The notes below the pieces were generated by a model. That model was not told where the DNA came from. It was given only the letters and a program-made list of their open reading frames with translations, and did no database searches. A DNA stretch of 26,695 nucleotides from assembly GCA_002473085.1 (NCBI GenBank), contig DKTP01000168.1:1-26695 (forward strand). The letters are read 5' to 3'. This DNA comes from Anaerolineales bacterium UBA7227. Lineage in GTDB: Bacteria > Chloroflexota > Anaerolineae > Anaerolineales > Villigracilaceae. How positions within the stretch are numbered: position 1 is the stretch's first letter; each line of letters opens with the position of its first letter. A program made the translations under genes and the position numbers. Shown in pieces: positions 22,962 through 26,695 of the stretch.

Positions 22962-25900
22962 TTACCATTCCAATTTTTCCATCTTCCGCACGACGCAGTA
23001 GGTATCGCGCGTGAATACGCCGATGGGTCCCCAGTAGTTGAAGCCGTAGGTGAACTGGGCATAGCCGCCCGCCAGTTCGACGGGGTTGATGCGCGTGCGC
23101 GTCAGGCTGTTGTGTCCGCCGGCGCGCTTTCCGCCGCGCACCTGCGACTTGGGGATGAAGACCGTGCGCTCGACCGCATGATAGTACAGGCACGTCCCAG
23201 GCTGGACGCGGGAACTGACCGCGGCGCGCGTCACCACCACGCCGTTGTCGTTGTGGACTTCGACCCAGTCGTTATCCACGATGCCGACGCTCTCGGCTTC
23301 CTTGTCGTTGAGCCAGACCGGGTCCATGCCGCGCGAGAGAGTCAACATGCGGTGGTTGTCCTTGTAGGTCGAGTGGATGTTCCACTTGCCGTGCGGCGTG
23401 ATGTAGTTCAGGATCAGGCTCTGAGCGTCCACAGGGCTGTTCACGATGTCGCCGATCTTTTTCCAATCGTCCGGCTTTGCCACCAGTTTCGGCTTGAAGG
23501 TCGGCAGGTTTTCGCCGAAATCCATGTAATAGGGATGGTCAATGTAGAAGTGCTGGCGTCCCGTCAATGTGCGCCAGGGGACGCGGCGTTCCACGCTCAG
23601 GCACCAGGCCGCGTAGGCGCGCCCGTCGTTGACGATGCCCGACCAGCACGGGCTGACAAGCGTGCGCCGCACCTGCCGCGTCAGGTCGAAGAAGGTCATG
23701 CGCACGTCGCGGATGCCTTCGGCGAGGTCCGCCAGCGGCATCCCTACTCTTTCCTCTTCGTGCTTGAACGCCGCGTACGAGATTTCCCCGTTCGTTTCGG
23801 GCGCAAGGAAGAGCAGGACGTTCGCCGCGTCGAGCGCGTCTTCCACCGACGGGTATTTGTTCCCGCCCCATTCCACGCAGCGCATATGACGCGGGTCTGG
23901 CGAGCCGCCGACGGGGTTTTTCAACAACTCGTCGTAGAACTCCGCGACGGGAATGTGTACGCCGTTGCCGCTGATGCCGTCTGTGCGGATGTTCGGTCCC
24001 AGCGAGATGAATTTGTTATACAGGTTGGCGTAGTCGCGCTCCACCACGCGGAAGCGCGGCATGGTCTTGCCGGGGATGGGATCGCACTCGCCCGCGCGCC
24101 AGTCGCGCACCTCGGGCTGGGCGAGTTCGTCGGGCGTGTCGTGCATGAGCGGCGTCATGGCAATGTCTTTGACTGGTTCGGGGAAGACCTCGGGCGCGAG
24201 TTCGCTGACCTTCCTGGCGAAGGCTTTGAATATCTCCCAGTCAGTCTTTGATTCCCAAACGGGCGGGACGGCCTGCCCGAGCGGATGCACGAACGAGTGC
24301 AGGTCGGTGGAGTTCAGGTCGTTCTTCTCGTACCAGAACGCGGCCGGTAGGACGATGTCCGAATACAGCGCGGACGAATCCATGCGGAAGTTGAGGTCCA
24401 CCACCAGGTCCATCTTGCCGCGCGGGGCCGGCTCGCGGAATTTGACGGTCTTGACTTTGTCTTTGGCGTGTTCCTCGGCGATGATGTTGTCGTGCGTGCC
24501 GAGATAATGACGGAGGAAGAACTCATGTCCCTTCGCGCTGGATTGGATGGCGTTGCCGCGCCACAGGATCCAGACGCGCGGCCAATTCTCTTCCGCGTCG
24601 GGGTCGTCCACCGCGAATTCGAGTTTGCCGTCCTGGAGTTGTTTCGCCGTCCATTTCGCCACATCTTCGGGGGTTTTTGCGCCGGCCGCCTCGGCTTGTT
24701 TTGCCGCCTCGAGCGGGTTGGTCTTGAACTGCGGGAAGTAGGGCATCCAGCCCATGCGCACCGCCAGGGCTTCCAGGTCCATGGCGTGGCCCTTGGCCCA
24801 CTTCGTCTGCGGCGGGATGGGCGCGTAATCGGTGAAGTCGCCTTCGTAGCGCCATTGGTCGCTGTTGACGTAATGCCAGGTGGGGGATTGCTGCTGGCGC
24901 GGCGGCTTCTGCCAGTCGAGCGCGAACGCCAGACTCGTCCACGGCGCGACCAGCGTCAGTTTTTCCTGGCCGACGTAGTGGTTCATCCCGCCGCCATTGA
25001 CGCCGCAGCAACCGCACAGGATCAGCGCGTAGATTGGGGCGCGATAGGCGAGGTTGTTGTTGTACCAGTGGTTGATGCTCGCGCCGATGATGATCATGGA
25101 TTTGCCGTTGGTCGCCTCGGCGTTGGCGGCGAACTCGCGCGCCAGGCGCACGACCGTGTCGCGCCCGATGCCCGTGTAGGATTCCTGCCAGGCGGGCGTG
25201 TACGCGCCGACTTCGTCGTAGCTTTGCGGATAGTCGCCGGGCAGGCCGCGTCCCACGCCGAATTGCGCGATGACCAGGTCGAACACGGTCGTGACCAGCT
25301 TCTTCCCGCCTTCGGTCTCGATCCACTTGGCGGGGACGCCGCGCATGGCGGTGACTTTCTCGGCGAACTCGTAGAACGCGACGTCCACCGTCTCGTCTTG
25401 CGAACCGAGGAACGAAAGCGTCGGCTCGATGGGCGAGTCGTCCAACCCGTCTTCCATCTTGATATTCCACTTGCCTTTTTCCTGGCTCCAACGGTCGCCC
25501 ACCGCGCCCTTCGGCATGCGCGGCGCGTCCTGCTTCGCGTCATGGACGAGGAACTTCCATTCGCCGTTCTCCACGTCCTTGTAGCGTTTGACCGTGTTGG
25601 CGCGGACGTAACGTCCCGCCTTGTAGCCGTCGCCGTCCTGTTCGAGCTCGATCAGGAACGGCATATCGGTATTCTCTTTTAGATAGTTGACGAAATACGG
25701 AACTTGTTTGTCAACGTAAAATTCCTTCAAAATGACGTGATTGGCCGCCATCCAGATCGCCGTATCCTGTCCCGCCTTGACGGGAATCCACCAATCGGAA
25801 TATTTCGCCACCTGGGAGAGGTCCGGCGCGATGACGACGAACTTGGCGCCCTCGTGCCGCGCCTCGGCGATGAAGTGAACGTCGGGCGTGCGCGTCATGT

Positions 25901-26618
25901 TCAGGTTCGCGCCCATCGAGACGATGTACTTGCTGTTGTACCAGTCGGCGCTTTCGCACACGTCGGTCTGGTCGCCCCAGATCTCGGGGAAGGCGTTTGG
26001 CAGGTCGGCGTACCAGTCGTAGAAACTCATGTTCACGCCGCCGAACAGTTGCAGGAAGCGCGACCCCGCGCCGTACGAAAGATACGACATGGCCGGGATC
26101 GGCGAGAAGCCGAAGACGCGGTCGGGGCCGTATTTCTTCGCGGTGTAGAGACAGGACGCGGCGACGATCTCCAGCACCTCGTCCCAACTGGCGCGGCGGA
26201 ATCCGCCTTTGCCGCGCGCTTTCTGGATGCGCCTGCGCTTTTCCTTGTCTTCCATAATGGACGCGTACGCTTCGACTGGCCCAAGTTTGAATCTCGCCTC
26301 GCGCCAGTAGTCGAGCAGGACGCCGCGCGCGTACGGATACTTCACGCGGATCGGGCTGTAGACGTACCACGACGCCGAGATACCGCGCTGGCAGCCGCGC
26401 GGCTCATAGGGCGGAAGTCCGTCCTGCAACAGCGGATAGTCCACCTGCTGCATTTCCCACGTGATGATGCCGTCTTTCACGTAGACCTGCCACGAACATC
26501 CGCCCGTGCAGTTCACCCCGTGCGTGCTGCGGACGATGTTATCGTGTTGCCAGCGGTTGCGATAGAACTCTTCCCACTGACGGGCTTGCGGGTTGATCAA
26601 ATCTTGAATCCAACTCAT
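22962..26618 (-). CDS. narG: Respiratory nitrate reductase alpha subunit (molybdopterin catalytic subunit)
   Basis: The product has 1218 residues, near the ~1250 of E. coli NarG. It reduces nitrate to nitrite at a Mo-bisMGD centre. The FS0 cluster ligands are H33, C37, C41 and C76 ([10 protein letters not shown] and EPRGCQRG). D205 in FYDWYADLP aligns with the Mo-ligand Asp222 of E. coli by a constant 17-residue offset. [20 protein letters not shown] and GFSPIPAMS segments are also typical. There is no twin-Arg signal at the N-terminus ([15 protein letters not shown]), which favours the cytoplasm-facing NarG type. GGAGG lies eight bases before ATG 26618. It is the first visible gene of narGHJI. 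No narK-type transporter is within the window. Confidence 0.98.
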   Translation of the reverse strand: MSWIQDLINPQARQWEEFYRNRWQHDNIVRSTHGVNCTGGCSWQVYVKDGIITWEMQQVDYPLLQDGLPPYEPRGCQRGISASWYVYSPIRVKYPYARGVLLDYWREARFKLGPVEAYASIMEDKEKRRRIQKARGKGGFRRASWDEVLEIVAASCLYTAKKYGPDRVFGFSPIPAMSYLSYGAGSRFLQLFGGVNMSFYDWYADLPNAFPEIWGDQTDVCESADWYNSKYIVSMGANLNMTRTPDVHFIAEARHEGAKFVVIAPDLSQVAKYSDWWIPVKAGQDTAIWMAANHVILKEFYVDKQVPYFVNYLKENTDMPFLIELEQDGDGYKAGRYVRANTVKRYKDVENGEWKFLVHDAKQDAPRMPKGAVGDRWSQEKGKWNIKMEDGLDDSPIEPTLSFLGSQDETVDVAFYEFAEKVTAMRGVPAKWIETEGGKKLVTTVFDLVIAQFGVGRGLPGDYPQSYDEVGAYTPAWQESYTGIGRDTVVRLAREFAANAEATNGKSMIIIGASINHWYNNNLAYRAPIYALILCGCCGVNGGGMNHYVGQEKLTLVAPWTSLAFALDWQKPPRQQQSPTWHYVNSDQWRYEGDFTDYAPIPPQTKWAKGHAMDLEALAVRMGWMPYFPQFKTNPLEAAKQAEAAGAKTPEDVAKWTAKQLQDGKLEFAVDDPDAEENWPRVWILWRGNAIQSSAKGHEFFLRHYLGTHDNIIAEEHAKDKVKTVKFREPAPRGKMDLVVDLNFRMDSSALYSDIVLPAAFWYEKNDLNSTDLHSFVHPLGQAVPPVWESKTDWEIFKAFARKVSELAPEVFPEPVKDIAMTPLMHDTPDELAQPEVRDWRAGECDPIPGKTMPRFRVVERDYANLYNKFISLGPNIRTDGISGNGVHIPVAEFYDELLKNPVGGSPDPRHMRCVEWGGNKYPSVEDALDAANVLLFLAPETNGEISYAAFKHEEERVGMPLADLAEGIRDVRMTFFDLTRQVRRTLVSPCWSGIVNDGRAYAAWCLSVERRVPWRTLTGRQHFYIDHPYYMDFGENLPTFKPKLVAKPDDWKKIGDIVNSPVDAQSLILNYITPHGKWNIHSTYKDNHRMLTLSRGMDPVWLNDKEAESVGIVDNDWVEVHNDNGVVVTRAAVSSRVQPGTCLYYHAVERTVFIPKSQVRGGKRAGGHNSLTRTRINPVELAGGYAQFTYGFNYWGPIGVFTRDTYCVVRKMEKLEW

Positions 26619-26641
26619 GTTAGATGCCTCCGTGTAAGGTC

Positions 26642-26695
26642 TGTCATTGCGTAGGTTGCGCTCTCTGGCGCAACGTTGGCGTTAGAGAACGCCAA
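26642..26695. repeat. Two-hairpin palindromic repeat upstream of narG, cut by window end
   Basis: It begins TGTCATTGCGTAGG, sharing TGTCATTGCG with the element in mod. Hairpin one is TTGCGC-TCTCTG-GCGCAA (26656-26673). Hairpin two is TTGGCG-TTAGAGAA-CGCCAA (26676-26695). The window ends at the last base of hairpin two, so the expected closing arm is not visible. It lies just upstream of the narG ribosome site. Confidence 0.8.

Noticed and set aside
24468..25682. 404-residue plus-strand open frame opposite narG
   Set aside because: It is antisense to a clearly conserved NarG and Arg/Val/Gly-rich with no motifs. It is a GC-rich codon shadow, as are 23112-24251, 25704-26654 and 22323-22865.
26619..26641. 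FNR/NarL-type site just upstream of narG
   Set aside because: No TTGAT-N4-ATCAA or convincing NarL heptamer is visible in the short upstream stretch. The promoter is probably beyond the window.

Overview
The window most resembles a chromosomal segment of a GC-rich Chloroflexota bacterium, probably Anaerolineae. This rests on protein style only: BTAD and AfsR-like STAND regulators, lipoproteins with Thr/Pro-rich linkers, LysM and discoidin modules, and abundant palindromic intergenic repeats. No rRNA or marker gene is present, so the assignment is an inference. No tRNA, rRNA, CRISPR array or insertion sequence with a transposase was seen.

Layout. Bases 1-902 (minus) hold the N-terminal part of a BTAD-domain regulator. 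Bases 1166-7020 (plus) are a type III restriction-modification operon, mod then res. Two small genes sit between them: an 81-residue protein and a DNA polymerase beta-type nucleotidyltransferase. All four genes are overlapped or abutted, and a rho-independent terminator follows. Bases 7202-8812 (minus) carry a small unknown protein, an internally deleted O-methyltransferase remnant and two VOC-superfamily proteins. Bases 8813-9141 have no gene but are dense in palindromic repeats. Bases 9142-18621 (minus) form a tight six-gene cluster: three lipoproteins (one LysM/Fn3-like, one Cys-rich, one GH5-like with a discoidin domain), a membrane protein, a 60-residue protein and a cyclase-homology/STAND/TPR regulator. 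Bases 18794-26618 (minus) are a respiratory nitrate reductase operon narG-narH-narJ-narI. It is followed by an FmdE-family gene and a frameshifted hemerythrin-like gene.

How the genes work together. NarG (Mo-bisMGD and an FeS cluster), NarH (four FeS clusters) and NarI (diheme cytochrome b) would form the quinol:nitrate reductase, with NarJ as maturation chaperone. The FmdE-like and hemerythrin-like genes lie downstream on the same strand and may serve molybdoenzyme or nitrosative-stress functions. The lipoprotein cluster looks like a cell-surface carbohydrate or envelope module with its own signalling protein.

The most distinctive signal is the repeat content. Several unrelated palindromic families occur. 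Two of them share one design: an outer inverted repeat enclosing two hairpins. Two elements sit in frame inside mod and res. Others occupy the narG-narH, narJ-narI and narI-fmdE gaps, and one supplies the stop codon and last residues of fmdE. A hairpin family with an almost constant 8-base loop (TTAGAGAA or TTTGAGAA) and co-varying stems occurs three times, which suggests selection on structure.
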